From contig UBJR01000018.1 of assembly GCA_900465675.1 (NCBI GenBank), positions 41,084-105,083 on the forward strand: a stretch of 64,000 bases of DNA, written 5' to 3'. Positions 34,789 to 43,503 of the stretch are shown piece after piece. The translations under genes and the position numbers were made by a program. The notes under the pieces are model-generated. The model did no database searches. It was not told the DNA's origin and was given only the letters and a program-made list of their open reading frames with translations. The DNA is from Hyphomicrobiales bacterium. GTDB taxonomy: Bacteria; Pseudomonadota; Alphaproteobacteria; Rhizobiales; Rhizobiaceae. Each line of letters begins with the position of its first letter. Within the stretch, counting starts at the first letter, position 1.

Positions 34789-35499
34789 ATGAAAGTACTC
34801 GTCGTCTGCTCCGGCGGACTGGACTCCGTTTCGCTTGCACATAGGGTCGCAACGGAAAACCAACTTATCGGCCTCATCTCATTCAATTATGGCCAGCGCC
34901 ACAACAAGGAGATCGGGTACGCGGCTCGCTGCGCGGAGCGGCTCGGCGTCCCACACCACGTCCTGGACATCCGTTCGATCGGCGCGCACCTGACGGGGTC
35001 GGCACTGACTGATGACGTCGAGGTGCCGGATGGCCACTACGCCGAAGAGACCATGAAGTCGACGGTCGTCCCGAACCGGAATGCCATCATGCTTTCGATC
35101 GCATTCGGTCTTGCGGCCGCGCAAAAGGCTGACGCTGTCGCAGTGGCCGTCCACGGCGGAGACCATTTCATCTACCCCGACTGCCGGCCCGGTTTCATCG
35201 ACGCATTTCAAACTATGCAGGCGCGCGCGCTGGATGGATACGCAGACGTCAGTCTACTCGCCCCATACGTCAACCTCTCGAAGGCTGCTATCGTCGTTGA
35301 TGGGGCAAATCACAGCACTCCCTTTGCCGAGACCTGGTCCTGCTACAAAGGGGGCGAACGCCACTGTGGCCGCTGCGGTACCTGTGTCGAGCGGCGCGAG
35401 GCATTCCACCTCGCCGGGCACACCGATCCCACGGATTACGAGGACCCGAACTTCTGGTCCGAAGCCGTGTCGCGCTATTCGGCGGAAGAGGTGCGTTGA
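34789..35499 (+). CDS. queC: 7-cyano-7-deazaguanine synthase
   Basis: QueC converts 7-carboxy-7-deazaguanine to preQ0 using ATP and ammonia. The 236-residue protein has the PP-loop SGGLDSVSLAH at residues 8-18, the FNYGQRH motif, VPNRNAIMLSIA, and four zinc cysteines near the C-terminus (WSCYKGGERHCGRCGTCVER). All catalytic parts are present. It is first in a tightly coupled queC-queD-queE operon (TGATG and GTGA overlaps). A decayed partial copy lies near 50.1-50.4 kb. Confidence 0.96.
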   Translation: MKVLVVCSGGLDSVSLAHRVATENQLIGLISFNYGQRHNKEIGYAARCAERLGVPHHVLDIRSIGAHLTGSALTDDVEVPDGHYAEETMKSTVVPNRNAIMLSIAFGLAAAQKADAVAVAVHGGDHFIYPDCRPGFIDAFQTMQARALDGYADVSLLAPYVNLSKAAIVVDGANHSTPFAETWSCYKGGERHCGRCGTCVERREAFHLAGHTDPTDYEDPNFWSEAVSRYSAEEVR

Positions 35500-35855
35500 T
35501 GTACCGGATCACCAAGGAATTTCATTTCTCGGCGTCGCATCAGCTGAGCCACCTGCCCTCTGATCACCAGTGCTCCAGGCTCCATGGCCATAACTATATT
35601 GTGGTTGTCGAGCTTGCTGCTGCCGAGCTCGACGCCGACGGCTTTGTCCGGGACTACAGCGACCTCTCGGTCTTGAAGCGCCATATCGACGACACTTTAG
35701 ATCACAGGCATCTCAACGATGTCTTCGGGCATGAAAAGGTGACGTCTGAATTCCTGGCCAGACACTTCTTCGAGTGGTGCAGGGAGCGCTTTCCGGAGAC
35801 TTCCTCGGTCAGGGTCAGCGAGACGCCAAAGACCTGGGCGGAGTATCGCCCGTGA
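35499..35855 (+). CDS. queD: 6-carboxytetrahydropterin synthase
   Basis: QueD makes 6-carboxy-tetrahydropterin from dihydroneopterin triphosphate. ATG 35499 overlaps the queC stop. The 118-residue protein has the zinc histidines in FHFSASHQL and LHGHNY, the catalytic Cys in HQCSRLHGHN, and the second catalytic region LDHRHLND with a Glu near the end (RVSETPKTWAEY). It is complete for this family. Confidence 0.95.
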   Translation: MYRITKEFHFSASHQLSHLPSDHQCSRLHGHNYIVVVELAAAELDADGFVRDYSDLSVLKRHIDDTLDHRHLNDVFGHEKVTSEFLARHFFEWCRERFPETSSVRVSETPKTWAEYRP

Positions 35856-36577
35856 CCGCCGATATCCGAGTAAGCGAAATCTTCGGGCCAACCATCCAGG
35901 GCGAAGGGGCTCTGATCGGACTGCCCACCGTGTTCGTTCGGACTGGCGGCTGCGACTACCGATGTAGTTGGTGCGACAGCCTTCATGCCGTGGACAGCGA
36001 GTTCCGGCACGATTGGCGTCCGATGTCCGCAGCTGACGTTCTGGCAGAGGTCGACGATCTCGCGGGCGGAATACCTCTGACGATTTCGCTCTCGGGCGGC
36101 AATCCCGCCATCCAGCCTCTTGGACCGCTCATCGACCTCGGACATGAGCGAGGCTACCGGTTCGCCTTGGAAACGCAGGGCAGTATCCCAAAAGCCTGGT
36201 TCGGACGGCTTGATGCACTCGTTCTGAGCCCCAAGCCGCCCTCCAGCGGAATGGACCCCGACTGGGAGGCTTTCTCGTCTTGCCTCAGCTTGGCGGCGGA
36301 CCGTCCGCAGACCGTGATCAAGATGGTGGTGTTCGACGATGCCGACTACGCGTTTGCTCGCGGCGTCGCCAATCGGTTTCCCGCCTACCCCATCTTTCTC
36401 CAACCAGGAAACCACACCCCACCGCCCCCGACAGAAGAAGAGGCTGTCGTCGACATCGATGGCGTGATGGACCGAATGCACTGGCTGGTCGGCAAGGTCA
36501 CCGAGGATCGTTGGTTCGAAGCGAGGGTACTGCCGCAGCTGCATGTCCTCCTGTGGGGGAACAAGCGCGGCGTCTGA
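35852..36577 (+). CDS. queE: 7-carboxy-7-deazaguanine synthase (radical SAM)
   Basis: GTG 35852 overlaps the queD stop. The 241-residue enzyme has the QueE start (RVSEIFGPTIQGEGALIGLP), the radical SAM cluster motif CDYRCSWCD (Cx3Cx2C) and ISLSGGNPAIQ. It converts carboxytetrahydropterin to carboxy-deazaguanine. With queC and queD this gives preQ0 from the product of GTP cyclohydrolase I. Neither folE nor queF is in the window, so the later fate of preQ0 (queuosine or a deazaguanine DNA mark) is not decided here. Confidence 0.95.
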   Translation: MTADIRVSEIFGPTIQGEGALIGLPTVFVRTGGCDYRCSWCDSLHAVDSEFRHDWRPMSAADVLAEVDDLAGGIPLTISLSGGNPAIQPLGPLIDLGHERGYRFALETQGSIPKAWFGRLDALVLSPKPPSSGMDPDWEAFSSCLSLAADRPQTVIKMVVFDDADYAFARGVANRFPAYPIFLQPGNHTPPPPTEEEAVVDIDGVMDRMHWLVGKVTEDRWFEARVLPQLHVLLWGNKRGV

Positions 36578-36839
36578 CCACCTTCCCACCGAGCCGTTGA
36601 ATATGACGACTAACGTTCAGGGGCTGCCAGCCCCGGGTCATTCCTCTACTCATTCATCTCGTCGCCGTGTCCAGCTGATCGCGCAGGTGCTGACGATCCG
36701 CAATCAACGTTTCGATCATGGCGCGGAGGTGTCCTCCGTGCCACGCGATGGCTCGCCAGGTTCTGGAGGGGTTTCGGAAATCTTTTCTGCGGCTGCCATG
36801 GCTTTACCCTTAGAGGATTTACGAAGACAGGTACGACGG

Positions 36840-36983
36840 CATGCTGACGGCCGAGATCGACAGGCTTGAACATCGAAAGGAAGTGCTCGACCTTTCGGAC
36901 GACGATGGAGGGGGTAATCCATGTGCAACGCCTACAACATCACGACCAACCAGCAAGCCATTCGATACTTTGTGGCAATAACA
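36840..36983 (+). CDS. possible small ORF before the SRAP gene
   Basis: From ATG 36840 a charged helical peptide (LTAEIDRLEHRKEVLDLSDD, then DGGG) runs into and past the start of the next gene in another frame. The first 27 residues look protein-like; the rest follows the SRAP frame shifted and does not. It may be the end of a degenerate gene. The preceding 36578-36839 stretch holds no supported gene. Confidence 0.3.
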
Positions 36984-37646
36984 CACGACATCATTGGCAA
37001 CATGGAGCCGTCCATCGATGTGTTCCCGGACCGCTTTGCCCCAATCGTCAGGAACAACGAAGATCGGCGTGAGCTGGCGATGGTGCGCTGGGGCCTGCCT
37101 TCCTCCAGCAAGGCTCTCCTTGATGCAGCCGGCAAGCGGGCCGACAAGCTCCGGGCCAAGGGCAAGACCTTCGACTTCAACGAACTGCTCAAGATGGAGC
37201 CTGACGGCGGCACGACCAACATTCGAAATACATCCAGCCAGCACTGGAAGCGCTGGCTCGGCGTGCAGAACCATTGTGTGGTCCCATTCACCCGGTTCGC
37301 CGAGCCTGACCCGGCAAGCAAGATCGAGGGAGGCCGGACACCGAATGCGTGGTTCGCCAGTACAGGTGACGATCCACTGATGTTCTTTGCCGGTCTATGG
37401 GTCAGGGATTGGACCAGCGTTCGCAAGGTCAAGGATGGTCTGGTGACCATCGATCTATTCGCCTTCTTGACCACCGAGCCGAATGGCGTCGTCGCTCCAA
37501 TCCATCAGAAGGCAATGCCGGTCATCCTGACAGCCAAGGAGGAGGTTGAAACCTGGCTGACAGCTCCCTGGGAGAAGGCAAAGGCGCTGCAACGGCCCCT
37601 GCCCGACGAGCTCCTGAAGATCGAGCCGGTTATGGATGCAGCATGA
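36921..37646 (+). CDS. SOS-response-associated peptidase family protein (YedK/HMCES)
   Basis: A 241-residue SRAP protein. The catalytic Cys2 directly follows the start (MCNAYNITTN). The conserved Glu/Arg patch is in CVVPFTRFAEPD and the active His in PIHQKAMPVILTAKEEVETW. SRAP proteins form a thiazolidine crosslink to abasic sites in single-stranded DNA and protect replication forks. A GGGGG site precedes the start. Many rhizobia carry several paralogs. Its position beside stress and end-joining genes fits DNA damage tolerance. Confidence 0.92.
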   Translation: MCNAYNITTNQQAIRYFVAITHDIIGNMEPSIDVFPDRFAPIVRNNEDRRELAMVRWGLPSSSKALLDAAGKRADKLRAKGKTFDFNELLKMEPDGGTTNIRNTSSQHWKRWLGVQNHCVVPFTRFAEPDPASKIEGGRTPNAWFASTGDDPLMFFAGLWVRDWTSVRKVKDGLVTIDLFAFLTTEPNGVVAPIHQKAMPVILTAKEEVETWLTAPWEKAKALQRPLPDELLKIEPVMDAA

Positions 37647-37682
37647 TTGGACGTCGTAAGCCGGCAGCGAGTGTCCAGGCAT

Positions 37683-37707
37683 GGAACGATCTGGTACGAC
37701 CGCCGTT
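37683..37707 (+). promoter_or_regulatory. EcfG-type promoter of the CsbD gene
   Basis: GGAAC (37683-37687), 16 bases, CGTT (37704-37707). This is a full match to the EcfG consensus, 43 bases before the start codon of a known type of stress gene. Confidence 0.7.
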
Positions 37708-37750
37708 GATATCTCACTGAAACAATTCAGTTTCTAAAAGGAGAAATTCG

Positions 37751-37942
37751 ATGGGCAGCACAGCTGACAAGGTTTCCGGTAAGGCAAACGAAATCGCGGG
37801 CAAAGCCCGTCAGGGCGTAGGCAAAGCCACCGACGACCGTGAGATGCAGGCCAAGGGCATTGCGCAGGAAGCCAAGGGCGACGCGCAACAGGCTAAGGGC
37901 GAAGCCAAAGAAGCAGTCAAGAAGGTTGTCGACAAAGCGTAA
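37751..37942 (+). CDS. CsbD-family stress protein
   Basis: A 63-residue hydrophilic protein made of lysine/alanine/glycine-rich repeats (ADKVSGKANEIAGKARQGVG, AKGIAQEAKGDAQQAKGEAK). This matches the CsbD family, whose members are induced by general stress in many bacteria (sigma B in Bacillus, EcfG in alphaproteobacteria). AAGGAG precedes ATG 37751. It is followed at once by a strong terminator, so it forms a single-gene unit. The molecular role of CsbD is unknown. Confidence 0.9.
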   Translation: MGSTADKVSGKANEIAGKARQGVGKATDDREMQAKGIAQEAKGDAQQAKGEAKEAVKKVVDKA

Positions 37943-37961
37943 GCTTCTGTTGATGTCGGAG

Positions 37962-37993
37962 GGCCCACCGCAATGCTACCCGGTGGGCCTTTT
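37962..37993 (+). terminator. intrinsic terminator after the CsbD gene
   Basis: GGCCCACCG (37962-37970) and CGGTGGGCC (37981-37989) form a 9-bp GC stem with a 10-base loop, followed by TTTT. Confidence 0.85.
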
Positions 37994-38220
37994 GCGTTGC
38001 CATCGTCGCAATTCGTAGTCTCTATGTTCCGATCGTCTTCAGCTGGCCCTTTTTTCTGGCACTGACTGCATGGACATCACCCATTTCATCGCGCATCCGG
38101 TTCAGGTCGGCAATCGGCTTCGCGCCCGCGTTATCTCCGCAAGAAAACCGCCAACATTGATGACCGCAGTGAAGCTCCTCAAATATGGTCTAGGAGCCGG
38201 CGACGGTGAAGGCTTGGTCA

Positions 38221-38541
38221 TCATGGCCTTTCACCTCGCGACCGCGAGCTAGATCCTTTCAGCCACATGTCAGCATTCACGCCCCGCCCTCGATCTCGCG
38301 GGTCAAACCATTCCCCGCCGAACTTCGAAATGAACGCTTCCGCTCCCGCTCGCGACGCGAAGCAATTCACCTTGTAGGTTTGTCCCTCGAAGGTGATTGA
38401 GTTGATCATACTGCAACGGAGTAACCGATTGCAGTAAAGAGCCTGCTCATCCGCAAGGCTCCCTTCAGAATGGACGGCTAGGATGGCAACCTGATATGGC
38501 CATCCACGATCTATGGTCGTTTGCGTCAAGCGTTTGCCCAT
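38221..38541 (-). CDS. conserved hypothetical protein
   Basis: A 106-residue protein. It starts MGKRLTQTTIDRGWPYQVAI and ends with a folded-looking part (YKVNCFASRAGAEAFISKFG, GEWFDPRDRGRGVNADMW). The WPYQVA start and FGGEWFDP...RGRG end are typical of a small family in Rhizobium with no known role. The basic tail may extend past the usual end. Confidence 0.6.
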   Translation of the reverse strand: MGKRLTQTTIDRGWPYQVAILAVHSEGSLADEQALYCNRLLRCSMINSITFEGQTYKVNCFASRAGAEAFISKFGGEWFDPRDRGRGVNADMWLKGSSSRSRGERP

Positions 38542-38647
38542 GAACGTTGGTCCCTGTGATCCTTATCAAAAGAGTTGACATTCTAAAGCCATCGGAACAA
38601 AAAGTGAACAAATAATCTTGCCCTCTCCTCCAGACAGAGCTTGCCAA

Positions 38648-38848
38648 ATGAGTGACATAGACCGCCCAACGCTCGAGCGTTCACCTGTTCTCCCCGCCCC
38701 CAAGTGCGAATGCGGGGATTGGGCAGGGTTCGGTTTTGGCAAAGGTGCGCAGCAAAACTACTGGTGCTGGAAACACTACCCTTACAAGACGTCTGCCAGG
38801 TTGGAAGCTGCTGAAATTGCAGAGACGTTCGCCAGCAAGGTTGCTTGA
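38648..38848 (+). CDS. small zinc-site-like hypothetical protein
   Basis: A 66-residue protein from ATG 38648 with a CxC pair (PAPKCECGDWAGFGFGKG) and a later WCWKHYPYKT, which could form a Cys3His metal site. The rest is a short helix. A GGAAC at 38594 with TCTT 17 bases later is a near-match to an EcfG promoter. Function unknown. Confidence 0.55.
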   Translation: MSDIDRPTLERSPVLPAPKCECGDWAGFGFGKGAQQNYWCWKHYPYKTSARLEAAEIAETFASKVA

Positions 38849-39069
38849 GGGTTCCGATCGCTAGTCGGCCCTGCAATCTAGACTCGGTGGTCACGTCGGC
38901 AACTGCGGCGAGGACATAGATCGCGCCCGAGGCCTGGATCGTCCAGGTCACAGATGTCCAGACGACAATGCCGAGCGGTTCAAACCCACATCCGCCCGAA
39001 ACGTGATTTAGCAGTTCGTCTCACGCTAGACAGGCTTGAGAGGCGGCCTTCCATTTCGATAAACGCAGA

Positions 39070-39098
39070 AAAACCCTCACAGCCACTGTGAGGGTTTT
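39070..39098. terminator. bidirectional intrinsic terminator
   Basis: AAAACCCTCACAG and CTGTGAGGGTTTT form a perfect 13-bp stem with a 3-base loop, with T-runs on both strands. It isolates the ligase region from the small genes before it. The remainder of 38849-39209 holds no supported gene. Confidence 0.8.
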
Positions 39099-39209
39099 CC
39101 TTTGCTGATCTAAGGGAGGTCAGCGGTGAACGTTGCGTGCTTGGGTTAAAGCTGGATACGTTCTTCTATGGAACTAGCGGCGCTTTGCGGCGCGTCAAGA
39201 AATCCAGGC

Positions 39210-39290
39210 AAAAAAATAGCGCCGTGGAGGTGGCGCTAAAGGTGATGCTCAGGAATGAGCGTAGGAGCGGACAGGATGACGAAGAGGATT
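39210..39290 (-). ncRNA. candidate small RNA, copy 2 of 3
   Basis: The minus strand reads CTTCGTCATCCTGTCCGCTC, hairpin GCTCATTCCTGAGC (within 39247-39260), then terminator TAGCGCC-ACCTCCAC-GGCGCTA (39238-39217) and TTTTTTT. This is the clearest terminator of the three copies. It lies 90 bases before the EcfG-type promoter of the ligase gene and points away from it. Confidence 0.55.
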
Positions 39291-39379
39291 AGTCATCAAG
39301 CCCATTCCCAATTTAACGCACCCGTCTCATAAGCCAATACGTCAGTCATGACTTTCCTTAGACGCCGAATTCCCGAAGA

Positions 39380-39404
39380 GGAACGAATCGGTTGCGAAAC
39401 GATT
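39380..39404 (+). promoter_or_regulatory. EcfG-type promoter of the ligase gene
   Basis: GGAAC (39380-39384), 16 bases, GATT (39401-39404), 52 bases before the start codon. Confidence 0.55.
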
Positions 39405-39455
39405 GAGTCCAGAATTGAAGAGGCAATCCCGACCTTTCGATAAGGGCCCGATCTT

Positions 39456-40493
39456 ATGCGTAGTCGATCCAAACCATTGTTGCGAGACGACCAAATTGCA
39501 AAGTCGGCTCCCCGGAAAACTCGAGACCCTGCTCAACCAAATTTGCCATTCGATGCGATCCCCGATCGAATCGAGCCAGCCCTCGCCTTGCTTCGGTCGA
39601 AGGCACCCAGCGGCTCTGACTGGACGTTCGAGGTCAAATTCGATGGCTACAGGGTAGCGGTCCATATCGAGCCTAACGGCATTCGCATTCTGACGCGCGG
39701 TGGCCATGACTGGACGTCTCGATTTCCCACGATCGCCGAGGCGGCAAGAGACTTGGGTGTCGGCTCGGCGATACTGGATGGCGAGGCCGTCGTGCTCGAC
39801 AACCGGGGTCGCTCGGACTTCAGCGCATTGCAGCGATCCCTCGGCGGTCGGGGCGGTAAACGGGTCTCGACGGAAGCGGTCTTCTTCGCCTTCGACCTTC
39901 TATACTTTGACGGTCACCTGCTGACAAACACCGAGCTGTCGGTTCGTCGTCACTTGCTCACGGATTTCCTCGACGGCGCGACGGGTGCAATACAGCTCTC
40001 TGAAGAGGTCGATGGTGATGGCGACACGCTCCTCGAAACGGCCCGCTCACACGGCCTGGAAGGCATCATTGCCAAGAACCGGGAGAGCAAATACCGATCT
40101 GGGCGAACTGGCGATTGGCTCAAGATCAAATGTGTCCAGAGCGAAAGCTTCATCGTCGTCGGGTATGAGCAAAGCAGCGTTGCGCGCGGTGGAATTGGCA
40201 GCCTCCTCTTAGCGGCGCGCCACGGGAATGAATGGAAGTACGTTGGCTCCGTCGGGACAGGGTTCAAAGAGCGTGATGCCATCGATCTGAAGCGGATGCT
40301 CGACAAGCTGGCAACAAAGAGCCCGGCGGTCCCAATGCAAGGAAAACGACTGGTTTTCTCTCAGCCGACACTGATTGCAGAAATTGACTTCAGGGGGTGG
40401 ACCACAGACGGACATCTTCGACATGCGTCGTACAAAGGCCTGCGTGAGAAACAGGACAATGCTTCGGTCTATGAATTTCTGAACGAGGAATGA
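39456..40493 (+). CDS. ATP-dependent DNA ligase (LigD ligase-domain protein)
   Basis: A 345-residue stand-alone ligase. The nucleotidyl-transfer Lys is in WTFEVKFDGYRVAVHIEPNG (residues about 57-76). Further motifs are ILDGEAVV, FFAFDLLYFDG, GLEGIIAKNRESKYRSGRTG and DWLKIKC. The OB-fold domain follows (VGYEQ, VGSVGTGF, and the end SYKGLREKQDN typical of LigD). The primase-polymerase and 3'-phosphoesterase domains of full LigD are absent. It is the probable partner of the Ku proteins encoded on either side. Confidence 0.93.
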   Translation: MRSRSKPLLRDDQIAKSAPRKTRDPAQPNLPFDAIPDRIEPALALLRSKAPSGSDWTFEVKFDGYRVAVHIEPNGIRILTRGGHDWTSRFPTIAEAARDLGVGSAILDGEAVVLDNRGRSDFSALQRSLGGRGGKRVSTEAVFFAFDLLYFDGHLLTNTELSVRRHLLTDFLDGATGAIQLSEEVDGDGDTLLETARSHGLEGIIAKNRESKYRSGRTGDWLKIKCVQSESFIVVGYEQSSVARGGIGSLLLAARHGNEWKYVGSVGTGFKERDAIDLKRMLDKLATKSPAVPMQGKRLVFSQPTLIAEIDFRGWTTDGHLRHASYKGLREKQDNASVYEFLNEE

Positions 40494-40589
40494 GAAAGCC
40501 GGCCACTCGGTCAGTCCGCTACGCACTTGTTCTTTACTTCACGTCGTCCCCCAACTAGTCAGCTCGCTCGACTCATATGTGGACTGAAC

Positions 40590-40829
40590 ATGATGATGCA
40601 GAGATACCTCTGGAGGTTGGACCGAAACGACCGGCGAACCCGTGGCGGTCTTTCCACGGAGGCCGAACTTATAGATGTCTTGGTCGCCGAAGACCTGCCA
40701 TGCATCATGCCCCCCGACTGGCTCGTTGCGACGATGCAGATGGATATTGATGGAAACGGTATCGCAATCCACGAGTCCACTGCGGCCGCAGGGAACATGT
40801 GGAAGCTTGAACTAAGGGTGGTCGCGTGA
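40590..40829 (+). CDS. small hypothetical protein
   Basis: A 79-residue protein (MMMQRYLWRLDRNDRRTRGG, LIDVLVAEDLPCIMPPDWLV, IHESTAAAGNMWKLELRVVA) with mixed alpha/beta character. It begins at one of three consecutive ATGs. It lies 97 bases after the ligase gene, perhaps in the same transcript. Function unknown. Confidence 0.5.
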   Translation: MMMQRYLWRLDRNDRRTRGGLSTEAELIDVLVAEDLPCIMPPDWLVATMQMDIDGNGIAIHESTAAAGNMWKLELRVVA

Positions 40830-41074
40830 TGGTCGGTGCGGCCCACTGAGCCGCACCCCTTTGATGACAACTCGCCGTGCATATCGGCCTTCGCCAAACT
40901 CTTAAGAATTCGCTCGTCGGACAATGGCTTCCCGATGACCTCGACTGCGCGGTCCAGCCATGACAGACCTCTCAAGATGGACGTTCACGAAGGTCACTTT
41001 ATTCCATAGCGTCAATTAGCCGTCAGGCCAAGGCGGCTCCATTCGACCCATCTGCTATTTATCGCGTGGATCCT

Positions 41075-41099
41075 GGAACAAATGTTCACGATGGGCATT
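41075..41099 (+). promoter_or_regulatory. EcfG-type promoter upstream of the small gene and amylase
   Basis: GGAAC (41075-41079), 16 bases, CATT (41096-41099), 29 bases before the GTG start of the following small gene. Confidence 0.5.
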
Positions 41100-41128
41100 C
41101 TTCCCGCGCGATTAGCGAGGGCCTTCAT

Positions 41129-41317
41129 GTGAGCAACCATTTTCAAACAAAATCAATGATAAAGAGCGGAGCCCGACAGGTTTTTCGAGTCGACGATTTT
41201 GTTGACCGGTACAATCTGGACGAAAAGCAAAGACGCGATCTTGTGGCCCTTTTCGGGCAATTCGCAACGCTTCACGAGCTGCTGATAAACAGCCGCCTCC
41301 CCCGAGACAGCCGATAG
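41129..41317 (+). CDS. small hypothetical protein
   Basis: GTG 41129 has GAGGG at suitable spacing; ATG 41156 is an alternative. The 62-residue product (QVFRVDDFVDRYNLDEKQRR, LVALFGQFATLHELLINSRL) is helical and resembles small rhizobial stress-induced proteins that share an FRVDDFVxRYNL core. It lies 37 bases before the amylase gene, so the two may be one transcript. Confidence 0.6.
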   Translation: MSNHFQTKSMIKSGARQVFRVDDFVDRYNLDEKQRRDLVALFGQFATLHELLINSRLPRDSR

Positions 41318-41354
41318 TCGGCCTGGTGTCGCAACATCCATTTTCAGGAACCTG

Positions 41355-42842
41355 ATGAGCAAACGTACCCTCTTCCAATTCTTTCATTGGTACTCTCCAG
41401 GAGATGGGCACCTCTGGAATGAGGTAGCTGAAAAGGCTCCTTACCTCTCACAGATCGGAATCACCGACGTGTGGTTGCCGCCCGCCTATAAAGGCGCGTC
41501 TGGCGCTTCATCGGTCGGATATGACACCTACGATCTTTTCGACCTCGGGGAATTTGACCAGAAGGGCAGCGTGACCACCAAATACGGTGTCAAGGCAGCC
41601 TTTGAGAACGCTTGCAAGGCTCTTGTCGACCATGGTTTGCGGCCGATCCATGATGTCGTGCTGAACCACAAAATGGGGGCGGATGAAAAGGAAAACGTGG
41701 TCGTGCGACGCGTGAACTCCGAAGATCGAACGCAGATCGAGGACGACGACCTGAAGGCCCTCGCCTACACCCGGTTCACTTTCCCCGGCAGAGCTGGCAA
41801 GCACTCCGAATTCATCTGGGACAAGCAGTGCTTCAGCGGCGTCGACGTGATTGAGCAGCCAGATGAGGCCGGCGTCTTTCGGCTTATGAACGAATATGGC
41901 GAAGGTCAATGGAACGATGAGGTCGATGACGAGCTTGGCAATTTCGACTACCTGATGGGAGCCGATGTTGAGTTCCGTAATAACGCGGTCTACGAAGAAC
42001 TGAAATATTGGGGACGCTGGTTCTCCGAGCAGGTGCCTGTTGCAGGATTTCGCCTGGATGCGGCGAAACACATCCCGGCGTGGTTTTTTAAGGATTGGGT
42101 CGGCCATATGCGCGACGCGGTCGGGACCGATCTATTCGTCGTCGCCGAATACTGGCACCCCGATATGACGACGCTTACAAACTATCTGGAACTCGTCGAC
42201 AAGCAACTGATGCTTTTCGACGTTGCGCTCCACCACCGATTCCATGATGCCTCAAAGGCCGGTGGAGAATTCGACATGCGGACTATCTTCGATGGATCGC
42301 TCGTGTCTTCAATTCCAGACCACGCCGTCACTCTCGTCGATAATCACGACACACAGCCCCTGCAATCGCTGGAAGCGACAGTCGAGCCCTGGTTCAAGCC
42401 CCTTGCCTACGCCTTGATCCTTTTGCGCGAACACGGCACGCCCTGCGTTTTCTATCCGGATCTGTATGGCGCGGAATACAGTGACAAGGCCGTAGACGGC
42501 AGCCAGCAGACGGTGAACATGCCGGCAATCACGTGCTTGTCCAAGCTGGTAGAAGCGCGCAAGCGGTTCGGCAATGGCCCGCAGAGTGAACATTTCGACG
42601 ACGCGCGTGTGATCGGTTTCGTCCGTCACGGAACCGAGCGCGAGCCGGGTTGCGTGGTTGTTATGTCCAATGGCGGGGAAGGACAAATATCCGTTGATCT
42701 TGGCCTAGGCCATTCGAGCACCTCCTTTGTTGACTTTCTGGGTCATCGTGAAGGCGAGATAACAACTGATGACAGCGGTCGCGCCGATTTCCCAACCAAC
42801 GGAGGAAGTGTCAGCGTTTGGGTTCGACAAGATGCTTTATAG
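41355..42842 (+). CDS. cytoplasmic alpha-amylase (GH13)
   Basis: A 495-residue enzyme that hydrolyses alpha-1,4-glucans such as glycogen or maltodextrins. It lacks a signal peptide, like the intracellular AmyA/GH13_5 group. Conserved regions are HDVVLNHK (region I), the nucleophile Asp in GFRLDAAKHIPA (II), the acid/base Glu in LFVVAEYWHP (III) and TLVDNHDTQPLQ (IV). The B domain with a Ca site is present. Placement after a small EcfG-type gene suggests use of stored glucan under stress. Confidence 0.94.
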   Translation: MSKRTLFQFFHWYSPGDGHLWNEVAEKAPYLSQIGITDVWLPPAYKGASGASSVGYDTYDLFDLGEFDQKGSVTTKYGVKAAFENACKALVDHGLRPIHDVVLNHKMGADEKENVVVRRVNSEDRTQIEDDDLKALAYTRFTFPGRAGKHSEFIWDKQCFSGVDVIEQPDEAGVFRLMNEYGEGQWNDEVDDELGNFDYLMGADVEFRNNAVYEELKYWGRWFSEQVPVAGFRLDAAKHIPAWFFKDWVGHMRDAVGTDLFVVAEYWHPDMTTLTNYLELVDKQLMLFDVALHHRFHDASKAGGEFDMRTIFDGSLVSSIPDHAVTLVDNHDTQPLQSLEATVEPWFKPLAYALILLREHGTPCVFYPDLYGAEYSDKAVDGSQQTVNMPAITCLSKLVEARKRFGNGPQSEHFDDARVIGFVRHGTEREPGCVVVMSNGGEGQISVDLGLGHSSTSFVDFLGHREGEITTDDSGRADFPTNGGSVSVWVRQDAL

Positions 42843-42859
42843 TAAGCGTCAGGAAGACT

Positions 42860-43096
42860 TTACCCAGCCGATGTCGTCCGTCGCCGAATTCGAAGTACGG
42901 CTCTGATCAGATCTTTGATCAGTAAAACGCCCTCACCAATCGGATACGAAAATTCATCAAGTCCTGATCTGGCTGTAATCTTCTCGTCTCGACCCTTGGA
43001 TGTCCAGTGGGTCGCATTGCTTCGGCGAGATGGCTGCACAAAGCGTGCGGATATTCCGCGACGCTTCAAACCCGGGGTCCGGGAGACTACTGCCAA
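42860..43096 (-). CDS. possible small basic protein
   Basis: A 78-codon frame convergent with the amylase gene. The second half (ITARSGLDEFSYPIGEGVLL, IKDLIRAVLRIRRR) looks protein-like; the first half is basic and less so. No clear ribosome site. The rest of 43097-43157 holds nothing supported. Confidence 0.25.
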   Translation of the reverse strand: MAVVSRTPGLKRRGISARFVQPSRRSNATHWTSKGRDEKITARSGLDEFSYPIGEGVLLIKDLIRAVLRIRRRTTSAG

Positions 43097-43157
43097 TTTT
43101 CACGAGACAGGCTCACCACGCAGGCTCTACAGCGCATCAGGTCAAACCGAGCTGCAC

Positions 43158-43424
43158 CTAGACCACCTCAGTCCGGTCGTCGAGCTCGCCAGCCAACGTG
43201 TCGTCGATACTCACTCCTTCGCCTGGAACACTCGGCGAAAGATCGTCCACACCGAATGATGTGATCTGTACCATCATCTCTTTCGCGCGCAATATCGCCG
43301 CGCTCTCATCTCCAGCCGCGTCGGAAGCCATACGGACAGAGATCATCTCATTTCCCTCACCGTGAAATTCGACAGTCAGGGTTCCCTCGGTGGTTTTGGC
43401 AACATTCGTATTGAGCAACTGCAT
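43158..43424 (-). CDS. small hypothetical protein
   Basis: ATG 43424 follows AGGAGA at 8-base spacing. The 88-residue acidic protein (LTVEFHGEGNEMISVRMASD, AAILRAKEMMVQITSFGVDD) has an alpha/beta composition and a disordered acidic tail. It probably shares a transcript with the coiled-coil gene just upstream. Function unknown. Confidence 0.6.
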   Translation of the reverse strand: MQLLNTNVAKTTEGTLTVEFHGEGNEMISVRMASDAAGDESAAILRAKEMMVQITSFGVDDLSPSVPGEGVSIDDTLAGELDDRTEVV

Positions 43425-43503
43425 GTGAATTTCTCCTGTTAAATTGCCGCAGCGGTGGACCCGTGCAGCGAGCGTCTTGTGCAGGGCCGCGACAGCTGCG
43501 CCT

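Noticed and set aside
34789..36577. queCDE as part of a dpd-type DNA modification island
   Set aside because: No dpd transglycosylase, helicase or restriction gene is visible in the window.
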